From Nonomuraea montanisoli (GTDB taxonomy: Bacteria; Actinomycetota; Actinomycetes; Streptosporangiales; Streptosporangiaceae), in NCBI RefSeq assembly GCF_013363975.1, contig NZ_JABWGN010000015.1:1-64000 (forward strand): 64,000 nt of DNA, in the 5' to 3' direction. Within the stretch, counting starts at the first letter, position 1. Each line of letters begins with the position of its first letter. The translations under genes were made by a program, and so were the position numbers. This document shows positions 36,700 to 43,850 of the stretch, in pieces. The notes under the pieces were generated by a model. That model made no database searches. It saw only the letters and a list, made by a program, of their open reading frames with translations, and was not told the origin of the DNA.

Positions 36700-37149
36700 T
36701 CAGTCCCTCTCGTCGTGGTGCGTCCGCACGTTGGCACGGAGGCGGGCCAGCACCCGCAGGACGGTCTCCCGATCCCGTGGCGGGACGCCGTTGAGGACCC
36801 GCGCCTGGTAGCGCCGGTGCGAGTCGGCGAGCCCGGCGGCCTTGCCCTCACCCGCCGGGGTGAGACGGGCGAGCGTGTAGCGGTTGTCTCCAGGGTCGAG
36901 GCGGCGGGCCACCAGCCCGTCGGCCTCGAACTCCTTGACCAGCCGCGTGACGCTCGCCCCGTCGAGCCCCAGGGCGTGCCGCAGGTCGCTGTGGGTGGTC
37001 TCGCCGTTGCGCCACAGCCGCATCAGGATCTGGAGCCGGGGTCGGCTCATACCCACGTGGTCGGCGAACGCCTGGCGCACCTCCGCGTAGGCGCCGGTCA
37101 GCTCGCGGAAGAACACGTCCTCCGGTGTGTCGTCGCCGCTCTCCGCCAT
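36700..37149 (-). CDS. MarR-family transcriptional regulator
   Basis: A 149-residue winged-helix regulator: helices PRLQILMRLWRNGETTHSDLRHALGLDGASVTRLVKEFEADGLVARR and the wing DPGDNRYTLARLTPAG are typical. The ATG at 37149 is chosen over upstream in-frame ATGs because AGGGGAGG lies 7 bases before it. It heads an operon with SnoaL- and YCII-type genes and sits under a near-consensus promoter at 37178-37206, where it may autorepress. Confidence 0.9.
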   Translation of the reverse strand: MAESGDDTPEDVFFRELTGAYAEVRQAFADHVGMSRPRLQILMRLWRNGETTHSDLRHALGLDGASVTRLVKEFEADGLVARRLDPGDNRYTLARLTPAGEGKAAGLADSHRRYQARVLNGVPPRDRETVLRVLARLRANVRTHHDERD

Positions 37150-37177
37150 CGGCCGCCTCCCCTTGATCGCGCCAACC

Positions 37178-37206
37178 ATTGTCGACGTCAAGAGTTGCGA
37201 TGTCAA
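37178..37206 (-). promoter_or_regulatory. Sigma-70-type promoter of the MarR operon
   Basis: On the minus strand, TTGACA (37206-37201) is separated by exactly 17 bases from GACAAT (37183-37178), predicting a start near 37171, about 22 bases ahead of the MarR ATG. The spacer and flank contain a repeated TTGACRTCG word (once at the -35 and once in the spacer), a possible operator for MarR. Confidence 0.65.
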
Positions 37207-37212
37207 AGATAA

Positions 37213-38622
37213 TTACCGGCGAGTGAGCCGGGCGCGCAGGCCCAGCAGGACGTCCAGCAGCAGGAACACGGCCAGCGAGATCCCCAGCAGCGGCACGAAC
37301 AGGCCGACGGCCACGGTCAGCGCCGCCAGCGGGACCAGCATCCCGAGGTGGACCCCCTTCCAGGCCCCGCGCCGGTACGGCCGGCCGAAGCCGCGCGTGG
37401 GACGGCGCTGCCACCACATGAGGTAGCCGTACCCGATCAGGAGGATCAGCCCGGCGGCCAGGGCGGCCAGCACGATCTGGTTGGCCAGGCCGAACAGCCG
37501 GCCCATGTGCGCGTCGATGCCCCAGCGGGTCAGCTTGGCCGCCAGCGGGTGGTCGGCGAAGTGGAGCCGGCCGGTGACCCGCTCGGCGGCGGGGGCGACG
37601 GTCACCTGGTCGAGCCGCTGCGGCCAGGTGTTGTCGACCTCCTTGACCAGGTACGCGTCACCGGGCTTGGCCGGCCAGACCACCTCGAGGGGACCGGACA
37701 GGTGCGCGCCCCGCGCGACTCGGGCGACACCGTCCACCGCCGGGTCGGCCGCCGTCGCCGCGCCGTGCCCGGCATGACCGCTGTGACCGCTCTGGGACGC
37801 GTGGGCGGCGTGGTCGCCCGCGGAGGCCGACAGGCTCGGTGTGGACCAGCCGAGGGCCGCGCGCAGCTCGTCCACGTTCTCGCCCGCGTACTTGGACCAG
37901 GTCAGGCCGGTGGCCGACAGGAACAGCAGCCCCGCGAGCGCCCACACGCCGACCAGGCCGTGCCGCCCCAGGCTCCGCCTGCGTCCCGTGACGGCGCCGG
38001 TCTCCTGCCGCATCGCGGCGGCGCGGGCCCCGCGGCGGCGGCGCGAGAGCCAGAGCACCAGCCCGCCGAGCGCCACCACCCACAGCCAGCTCGCCGCCAG
38101 CTCGCTGTAGATCCGGCCCGGCTCGCCGAGGTGGAGGTGGCGGTGGAGCTGCGAGATCCAGGCGCGCAGGGGCAGGGCGCCCGAGCTGCCGTAGCTCTCC
38201 AGCGCGCCGCGCACCTGCGTGGTGTACGGGTCGACGAACACCGCGAGCTTGGTGCTCTCCGCCAGCCCCGGGACGTCCATCAGCACCCGGGTCGTACGGC
38301 CCGGCTCCTCCGGCGTCCGCACCGAGCTCACCTTGCCGTCGGGACGCGCCGCGCGGGCCGCCGCGACCTGCTCCGACAGGGGCGCCTCGGCGCGCCCCAC
38401 GGGCACGCTCAGCTCGTGGGCGTAGACCACCTCCTCCACCTGCCAGGACGCGGCGTACAGGAGTCCGGTGGCGGCGGCGACCAGCAGGAACGGCGCGACG
38501 AGGACGCCGGCGTAGAAGTGCAGGCGCAGGACGAGGGGGCGCAGCGCGGCCCAGCCCATGCCGCGGTCGGCGGGCGGGCGTGCGGGTCCGGTGGAGGGTA
38601 CGGCTTCGACGGTCGTGGACAT
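37213..38622 (-). CDS. PepSY-associated integral membrane protein with His-rich loop
   Basis: A 469-residue membrane protein of the PepSY_TM family (PiuB/FsrB-like), often linked to iron-siderophore reduction or metal uptake. Four membrane spans are evident: FYAGVLVAPFLLVAAATGLLY near residue 45, SWLWVVALGGLVLWL, LVGVWALAGLLFLSATGLTW, and late IVLAALAAGLILLIGYGYLMWW followed by a hydrophobic C-terminus. Conserved LHRHLHLGEPGR and HMGRLFGL segments could bind heme or metal. A central extracytoplasmic loop is histidine-rich (GDHAAHASQSGHSGHAGHG). The ATG at 38622 is preferred with CGGAG 6 bases upstream. Upstream lies a long repeat-filled gap. Confidence 0.87.
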   Translation of the reverse strand: MSTTVEAVPSTGPARPPADRGMGWAALRPLVLRLHFYAGVLVAPFLLVAAATGLLYAASWQVEEVVYAHELSVPVGRAEAPLSEQVAAARAARPDGKVSSVRTPEEPGRTTRVLMDVPGLAESTKLAVFVDPYTTQVRGALESYGSSGALPLRAWISQLHRHLHLGEPGRIYSELAASWLWVVALGGLVLWLSRRRRGARAAAMRQETGAVTGRRRSLGRHGLVGVWALAGLLFLSATGLTWSKYAGENVDELRAALGWSTPSLSASAGDHAAHASQSGHSGHAGHGAATAADPAVDGVARVARGAHLSGPLEVVWPAKPGDAYLVKEVDNTWPQRLDQVTVAPAAERVTGRLHFADHPLAAKLTRWGIDAHMGRLFGLANQIVLAALAAGLILLIGYGYLMWWQRRPTRGFGRPYRRGAWKGVHLGMLVPLAALTVAVGLFVPLLGISLAVFLLLDVLLGLRARLTRR

Positions 38623-38798
38623 GCGTTCTCCGTTTCCGGTGAGGGAGCGCGCCGGGGCACAGGTCCGGCGCGTCACCGCGGGGAGGGGAGCGAGGGGCCG
38701 GCCGGCGATGGCGCGGGCACGGCGGGCCGGACCGCGGGCTCAGGGAGCGGGGGAGCCGCGGTCGCGGATGTCGACCTTTCGACGGGTCGTGTCAGAGG

Positions 38799-38912
38799 GG
38801 CCCGCCTCTTCCGCGGGCCCTTTCGGGGTGGCCCGCCTACCTCTTCCGCGGGCTGTTTTCGGGGTGGCCCGCCTGCCTCTTCCACGGGCCGCTCTCAGGG
38901 TGGCCCGCCCGG
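38799..38912. repeat. Hairpin-forming tandem repeat (31-36 bp period)
   Basis: Four starts of GGCCCGCC occur at 38799, 38830, 38866 and 38902, each of the first three followed by CTCTTCC and a GCGGGC or CGGGCC complement. The first copy folds as GGCCCGC, a CTCTTCC loop and GCGGGCC (7-bp perfect stem). The block could terminate transcription from the upstream membrane-protein gene or stabilise mRNA ends. Confidence 0.7.
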
Positions 38913-39093
38913 GAGCGCCGGGCCGCCTCCGGAGCACCGCCGGGGACCCCGGAGCGCCTGGCCTCCTCCCACGCCCCGCGGCTCGCGTCATACCTCGCGT
39001 GTCGCGGCGCGGTCGACTGCCGCACGGGCTGCGCTCGTGGCACGGCCGGTACGGCTGCGTGGAAGGGATGATGGCGCCCCATGGGCCGACGGC

Positions 39094-39341
39094 GTCCGGG
39101 AGACCGAGCGCTGCGTTCGAAAGGCCGAGCGCTGCGTTCGGGAGGCCGAGCGCTGCGTTCGGGAGACCGGGTGCACAGCATCCAGAAGGCCGGGTGCGGC
39201 ATCAGGTAGACCCGGCGCCGCGTCCAGGAGACCGAATGCTGCGCTCGGAAGACCGGGTGCGGCATCCGAAGCCCGGGTGCTGTGTCCGGGAGGCCGGGTG
39301 CTACGTCCTGAGAACCGAGCGCGGCGTCCGAAAACCGGGGC
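39094..39341. repeat. 21-bp degenerate tandem repeat, about 12 units
   Basis: The unit reads approximately GTTCGGGAGGCCGAGCGCTGC. The first four copies are nearly identical and later ones drift (for example CCGGGTGCGGCATC). The 21-bp period is seven codons, so all frames stay open through it, but I see no gene using it. There are no spacers, so this is not a CRISPR array. Confidence 0.8.
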
Positions 39342-39356
39342 CGGAGCTGGGGAAGG

Positions 39357-40202
39357 TCAGCGGGCGGGCAGGGAGACGGGCGGCCCGCGCCGGGTGATCG
39401 TCGCGGCGAGAAGCGGCGACGACGGGAGCGCCGGGGCGGTGCGCGCCGCGGTGAGGCCCGGCCGGGCGACGGCGACGGGCGCGGCCGGCGGCGCGAGCAG
39501 CCACGCCACGAGGCCGTGCGCCGAGGCCACGGCCAGCCGCGTCAGCTCGGCGAGCGCGGCGTCGCCCCGTTCCAGCCACCAGCCGGAGATCAGCGCGACG
39601 GCCACGTGCACGAGCGCCATGCCGAGCCCGGAGCCGTGCTCCTGGTGCCCGGCCGCCATGGCGACCGGCGTGAGGTGGGCGTGCTGGCCGAGGAGGACCG
39701 GCGTGAGGTGGGCGTGCTGGCCGAGGAGGTGGTGCGCCTGGAGCCCGGCGCCGGGATCGGGGGCGGCCAGGTGGGACACCGCGAAGGAGGCGGTGAACAG
39801 GTGGTGCATGCCGTACTGGGCGGCGAAGCAGGCGATCAGCAGCGTGCCGCGTCCGCGGCGCCGGCCGGTGAGCGCCAGCGCGCCGGACCAGGTCGCCGCC
39901 ATCGCGGCAGACAGCGTCAGGAGGTCGACGGCGTCTCCGGCGGTCAGCGTGTGCAGTCCCGCGGACAGCAGCACGCACACCGTGGCGAAGACCCCGGCCC
40001 GCAGGACGCGCAGCGCCGGCCGCGACGTCTGGCAGCCAGGACGGGCGCCGTCACCGCGCGGCGGGCTCTGGTGGCCGGGACGGACGCCGTCATCGCGCGG
40101 CGGCCTTTGGCGGCCAGGACGGGTGCCGTCATCACGCGGCGGGCGCGAGCGGCCGGGACGGGCGCCGCTTCCGCACCGTGGAAGCCGCACCCATCCCGCC
40201 AC
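39357..40202 (-). CDS. His-rich membrane protein with repeated N-terminus, unknown function
   Basis: A 281-residue protein not assigned to a named family. Residues 1-60 are Arg/Pro/Gly/Asp-rich and repeat a ~14-residue unit (RPGRQRPPRDDGV-like) about three times. About five hydrophobic segments follow, including AGVFATVCVLLSAGLHTL, LIACFAAQYGMHHLFTASFAV and MALVHVAVALISGWWLE. Histidines cluster in the middle, where an 11-residue unit (LLGQHAHLTPV) is duplicated exactly, reflecting a 33-bp repeat at about 39668-39733. The GTG start at 40202 has AAAGGAG 7 bases upstream, which supports the repeat-containing N-terminus as real. It lies upstream of the PepSY gene on the same strand; a metal-handling role is a guess. 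Confidence 0.7.
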   Translation of the reverse strand: MAGWVRLPRCGSGARPGRSRPPRDDGTRPGRQRPPRDDGVRPGHQSPPRGDGARPGCQTSRPALRVLRAGVFATVCVLLSAGLHTLTAGDAVDLLTLSAAMAATWSGALALTGRRRGRGTLLIACFAAQYGMHHLFTASFAVSHLAAPDPGAGLQAHHLLGQHAHLTPVLLGQHAHLTPVAMAAGHQEHGSGLGMALVHVAVALISGWWLERGDAALAELTRLAVASAHGLVAWLLAPPAAPVAVARPGLTAARTAPALPSSPLLAATITRRGPPVSLPAR

Positions 40203-40378
40203 CGGTCCGCTCCTTTCTCGGTCGTACGCCCGAACCGAACGCCCGAAGACTCGACCCCGGGGGACCGCCGCCTCGCCCGAGAGGTTGTCGGCCCCCGTGG
40301 AGGGGATCGTCGTCTTCGCGTGGAGATACGGACAGGTCCGCGTTCCGGCTCAATCCCGGCGAAATTTCCCGAGAAACC

Positions 40379-41095
40379 TCACTGTGGCGGCGGGGTGAGG
40401 CGCTCCAGGCGGTTGCGCACGCCCTCGAAGTGGGCCTGGACCGCGGCCGTGGCCGCCGCCCGGTCGCCGGCCGTGACCGCCGTCAGGATGTCGCGGTGGC
40501 GCCTGGCCACGTCCTCGGGCGTCTCGTCCGGTGTGCCGAGCTGGTCGCGGAGCTGGTGGTAGACGTCCCAGAACGCGCCGAGGAGCTGGCTGACCAGCGG
40601 GTTGCCGAGCGGCCGGTAGAGCAGGTCGTGGAAGAGCCGGTCGGTCTCCGGCGGCACCTCGCCGACCTCGGCCTCGGCCTCCATGCGCGCCATCACCTCG
40701 GTCACCGGCCCGAGGTCGGCCGCCGTGCCGAGGTCGATGAGGCGCAGCACCAGGCCGCTCTCCAGCACCTCCCGGATGTCGGTCAGGTGGCCGAGATGGT
40801 TGCGTCCGTCCTGGAGCGTGATGCGGCTGTGGAACGCCAGCTCGTCCACCAGTCCGGCCAGTGACATGCGCCCGACGAACATGCCGAAGCCGTGGCGGAT
40901 CTCCACGATGCCCACCGCCTGGAGCGCCTTCAGCGCCTCCCGCACGGAGTTGCGGCTGATGGCCAGCTCCTCCATCAGCTCCGACTCGGTCGGCAGCGGG
41001 TCGCCCGCGACCAGCCCGCGCCTGAGAATCAGGTCCTTGACGCCCTCCTGGGCCTCCACGGCCCGGCTGAGCCGGGAGCGCGGGACAGTCGTCAT
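40379..41095 (-). CDS. FadR-type GntR transcriptional regulator
   Basis: A 238-residue regulator: an N-terminal winged helix (GDPLPTESELMEELAISRNSVREALKALQAVGIVEIRHGFGMFV) and a helical FCD ligand-binding domain with metal-site residues (DIREVLESGLVL, FHDLLYRPLGNPL, RRHRDILTAV). It is transcribed away from an ABC importer and a DapA-family aldolase gene, so it most likely represses that operon until its substrate or a breakdown product is present. A strong palindrome at 41189-41215 is the obvious binding site. GAGAGGG precedes the ATG. Confidence 0.93.
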   Translation of the reverse strand: MTTVPRSRLSRAVEAQEGVKDLILRRGLVAGDPLPTESELMEELAISRNSVREALKALQAVGIVEIRHGFGMFVGRMSLAGLVDELAFHSRITLQDGRNHLGHLTDIREVLESGLVLRLIDLGTAADLGPVTEVMARMEAEAEVGEVPPETDRLFHDLLYRPLGNPLVSQLLGAFWDVYHQLRDQLGTPDETPEDVARRHRDILTAVTAGDRAAATAAVQAHFEGVRNRLERLTPPPQ

Positions 41096-41145
41096 GAAAA
41101 ATCCCTCTCTGGTAGGCGCTTAGGTAACATTCCGGAAATCCCCTG

Positions 41146-41175
41146 TTGACCTCAAGCGGCTCCCGCCTCTAGCGT
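41146..41175 (+). promoter_or_regulatory. Predicted promoter of the ABC importer/aldolase operon
   Basis: TTGACC (41146-41151), an 18-base spacer and TAGCGT (41170-41175, fitting TANNNT) predict transcription from about 41182. The palindromic operator begins 7 bases further on, a position suited to blocking initiation. The 5' leader would be about 95 nt. Confidence 0.6.
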
Positions 41176-41188
41176 CCACGTTACCCAC

Positions 41189-41215
41189 AACATAGGACAT
41201 GGGATGTCCCACGTT
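41189..41215. promoter_or_regulatory. FadR/GntR-type operator palindrome
   Basis: AACATAGGACAT, a GGG spacer and ATGTCCCACGTT form a 12-3-12 inverted repeat with 10 of 12 pairs matching; the inner GGACAT/ATGTCC is perfect. It lies between the FadR-type regulator and the importer gene, overlapping the predicted start of transcription. Confidence 0.75.
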
Positions 41216-41276
41216 CTACCCATCGAGCCGCATCCAGCAAAGTGTGCGCACTCACCTGTACCTCCAGGAGGCATCC

Positions 41277-42884
41277 GTGAGCCCTGACCTCAGCCGCCGC
41301 GACTTCCTGCGTTACAGCGGGGCAACGGGGGCCGCGGCCTTCATCGCGGCCACCCTCTCCGCCTGTTCGGGGGGCCCGGCCTCCACCGGCTCGGTCGGGG
41401 CGGGCTCGAACAAGGATCTCATCACCGCCGTCATCGGGTACGGCAACGACCAGAGCTGGGACCCCACCCAGACCGCCTCGGCCTTCGCCATGGCCGGCAT
41501 CACCCACGTCTACGAGGGCCTGCTCGACACCGACCCGATCACCCGCGAGCCGTACCCGGCGCTGGCGACCGCGCTGCCGTCCGACCTGAACGCGACGAGC
41601 TGGAAGTTCACCCTGCGCGAGGGTGCCAAGTGGCACGACGGGCAGCCCGTCACCGCCGACGACGTCGTCTTCACCTACCAGCGCGTCCTCGACCCCACGG
41701 CCAACGTCCTCGTCGGCAACTTCTTCCGCTCCTGGCTCCAGGAGGTCAAGAAGATCGACGACAGGACCGTCGAGCTGGTCTTCAAGTTCGCCTTCCCCGA
41801 CGCCGCCCCCCGGCTCACCATCGCCAAGATCATGCCCAAGCACGTCTTCGGCCAGCCGGGCGCCTGGGACGCCGCCAAGGCCGGCAAGGCCGTCGGCTCC
41901 GGCCCGTACAAGCAGACCGCGCACAACCCCAAGTCCAACACCACCTTCGAGGCGTTCGACGGCTACAACGGCCCCCGCCCGGCCGCCGCCAAGAAGATGA
42001 ACTGGCTGAGCATCGTCGACGCCTCCGCCCGCGTCGCCAAGATCTCCGGCGCCTCCGCCGAGGCGCAGATCGCCGACAACATCCCGTACGCCAACGTGGA
42101 CCAGCTCAAGCAGCAGGGCCTCACGGTCGAGGGCGGCGCCGGCATGAACCACCTGTTCCTCATGTTCAACACCGGGGCCAAGCCGTTCGACGACGTCCGC
42201 GTCCGCCAGGCGCTGCATTACGCCATCGACAAGAAGAAGCTCATCGACGTGGCGCTCAAGGGCCACGGCACCGCCTCCAGCTCGTTCCTCAACGAGGGCC
42301 ACCCCGACCACAAGCGGGCCGCGGTCGTCTACGACTACGACCCCGACAAGGCCAAGGCGCTGCTCAAGGAGGCCGGCGTCAGCAACCTGACGATCAACCT
42401 CATGTCGGTCAACGTGAGCTGGCTGGTGGACTGCCTGCCCACCATCGCCGCCTCCTGGGAGGCCGTCGGCGTCAAGACCACGCTGGAGCCGCAGGACACG
42501 GCCGCCCTGTTCGCCAAGATGGACCAGTTCCAGGACTACCAGGTGGTCGCCGCCGCCTCGAACCCCAACCAGTTCGGCATGGACGCCGACCTGATCATGC
42601 GTTACAACTACGTCTCCGGCGGCCTGTGGATGAAGTACAGCCACTTCGAGGGCAGCAAGGAGGCCAAGGCGCTGTTCACCCAGATGGACGAGGCCACCAA
42701 GGAGCCGGACAAGGCGAAGAAGACCGAGCTGCTGCACAAGTACCTCGACCTGATCGCCGAGCAGGCCGTCGTCTACCCGGTCGTCCACACCGAGCTGATG
42801 ACCGCCTGGGACCCCAAGAAGCTCACCGGCGTGCGCGCCCAGCCGTACCCGGGGATCAACCTGCTCCAGACCAAGCGCGTCTGA
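41277..42884 (+). CDS. ABC importer substrate-binding lipoprotein, family 5, Tat-exported
   Basis: A 535-residue solute-binding protein of the DppA/OppA family. It starts at GTG 41277 with AGGAGG 5 bases upstream. The N-terminus has a twin-arginine motif (SRRDFLRYSG) and a lipobox ending LSAC, so it should be exported folded and lipid-anchored. The family core is visible in KFTLREGAKWHDGQPVTADD and FDDVRVRQALHYAIDKKKL. Family 5 proteins bind peptides but also sugars, nickel and sialic acids. The operon partner, a DapA/NanA-type aldolase, suggests a small carboxylated sugar or amino-acid-like ligand, though this is only inference. Confidence 0.93.
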   Translation: MSPDLSRRDFLRYSGATGAAAFIAATLSACSGGPASTGSVGAGSNKDLITAVIGYGNDQSWDPTQTASAFAMAGITHVYEGLLDTDPITREPYPALATALPSDLNATSWKFTLREGAKWHDGQPVTADDVVFTYQRVLDPTANVLVGNFFRSWLQEVKKIDDRTVELVFKFAFPDAAPRLTIAKIMPKHVFGQPGAWDAAKAGKAVGSGPYKQTAHNPKSNTTFEAFDGYNGPRPAAAKKMNWLSIVDASARVAKISGASAEAQIADNIPYANVDQLKQQGLTVEGGAGMNHLFLMFNTGAKPFDDVRVRQALHYAIDKKKLIDVALKGHGTASSSFLNEGHPDHKRAAVVYDYDPDKAKALLKEAGVSNLTINLMSVNVSWLVDCLPTIAASWEAVGVKTTLEPQDTAALFAKMDQFQDYQVVAAASNPNQFGMDADLIMRYNYVSGGLWMKYSHFEGSKEAKALFTQMDEATKEPDKAKKTELLHKYLDLIAEQAVVYPVVHTELMTAWDPKKLTGVRAQPYPGINLLQTKRV

Positions 42885-42890
42885 GCCGCC

Positions 42891-43850
42891 ATGGTCCTCA
42901 TCGCCCGCCTGCTCGCCCGGCGCGTCCTCATCCTGGTGCCCCTGGTGCTGGGGGTCGTCGCGTTCGTGTTCATCGTGATGCGCTTCTCCAACAGCAAGCC
43001 GGAGTACGCGTACTTCCAGGGCGCGAACCCGACCCCCGAGCAGATCCACCAGTTCCAGCTCGAGAACGGCCTGCTCGACCCGCTGCCGCTGCGCTACCTG
43101 CGCTTCGTCGCCGACCTGGCGCGCGGCGACATGGGCACCAGCGTGCTCACCCGCAAGCCGGTCATCGAGTCGGTGACGACGGCGCTGCCGCTGACGCTCC
43201 AGCTCACGTTCCTCGGCCTGGCCGTGGCCGTCGTGCTGGCGCTGATCTTCGGCGTGACCGCCGCGCTGTTCCGCGACCGCTGGCCGGACCAGGTCATCCG
43301 CGTCGTGTCGCTGGTCGGCGTCGCGGCGCCGGCGTTCTGGCTGGCGCTGCTGATGATCCAGTGGCTGGCGGTCGGCGAGGGCCTGTTCCCGACCGGCGGC
43401 TACATCAACCCCGCCGACTCCTTCGCCGGCTGGCTGCGCTCGATGGCGCTGCCCGCCCTGTCGCTGTCGCTGCCGGTCGCCGCCCAGCTCACCCGCGTCA
43501 TCCGCACCTCCATGGTCGAGGAGCTGGACCGCGACTACGTGCGCACGGCCATCGGCAGCGGCCTGCCGCCCGTCGTCGTGGTCGGCCGCAACGTGCTGCG
43601 CAACGCGCTCATCAACCCGCTGACCGTGCTCGGCCTGCGCATCGGCTACCTCATCGGCGGGACCGTCGTCATCGAGCAGATCTACGGCCTGCCCGGCATG
43701 GGCCAGCTCATGATCAACGCGGTGCGCGACGGCGACCCGGCCGTGGTGCAGGGCGTCGTGCTGACGATCGCCGTGGGCTTCATGGTCGTCAACCTCGCCG
43801 TCGACATCCTCTACCTGCTCGTCAACCCCCGCCTGAGGAGCGCCGCATGA
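42891..43850 (+). CDS. ABC importer permease (DppB-like)
   Basis: A 319-residue inner-membrane permease with the typical first span (LLARRVLILVPLVLGVVAFVFIVMRF), an extracytoplasmic loop, five further spans and the cytoplasmic coupling motif EELDRDYVRTAIGSGLPP (EAA loop). It forms the channel together with the permease half of the fused protein encoded next. It starts 6 bases after the binding-protein stop; its stop overlaps the next start (ATGA). Confidence 0.93.
   Translation: MVLIARLLARRVLILVPLVLGVVAFVFIVMRFSNSKPEYAYFQGANPTPEQIHQFQLENGLLDPLPLRYLRFVADLARGDMGTSVLTRKPVIESVTTALPLTLQLTFLGLAVAVVLALIFGVTAALFRDRWPDQVIRVVSLVGVAAPAFWLALLMIQWLAVGEGLFPTGGYINPADSFAGWLRSMALPALSLSLPVAAQLTRVIRTSMVEELDRDYVRTAIGSGLPPVVVVGRNVLRNALINPLTVLGLRIGYLIGGTVVIEQIYGLPGMGQLMINAVRDGDPAVVQGVVLTIAVGFMVVNLAVDILYLLVNPRLRSAA

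Larger units (their letters stand above)
38623..39356. other. 734-bp non-coding interval filled with short repeats
   Basis: The gap between two minus-strand membrane-protein genes has no convincing gene: open frames exist on both strands only because of the base composition and the 21-bp repeat, none has a plausible ribosome site, and none looks like a known family. It contains two separate repeat blocks (listed individually) and presumably the promoter of the PepSY gene near 38623-38790. Confidence 0.6.

Noticed and set aside
39094..39341. Possible CRISPR array
   Set aside because: Units abut each other directly with no spacers and drift gradually; no cas genes are present.
37348..40398. 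A 1016-codon plus-strand open frame across the PepSY gene and the repeat region
   Set aside because: It is antisense to real membrane-protein genes, has no ribosome site, and is kept open by composition and the 21-bp repeat.
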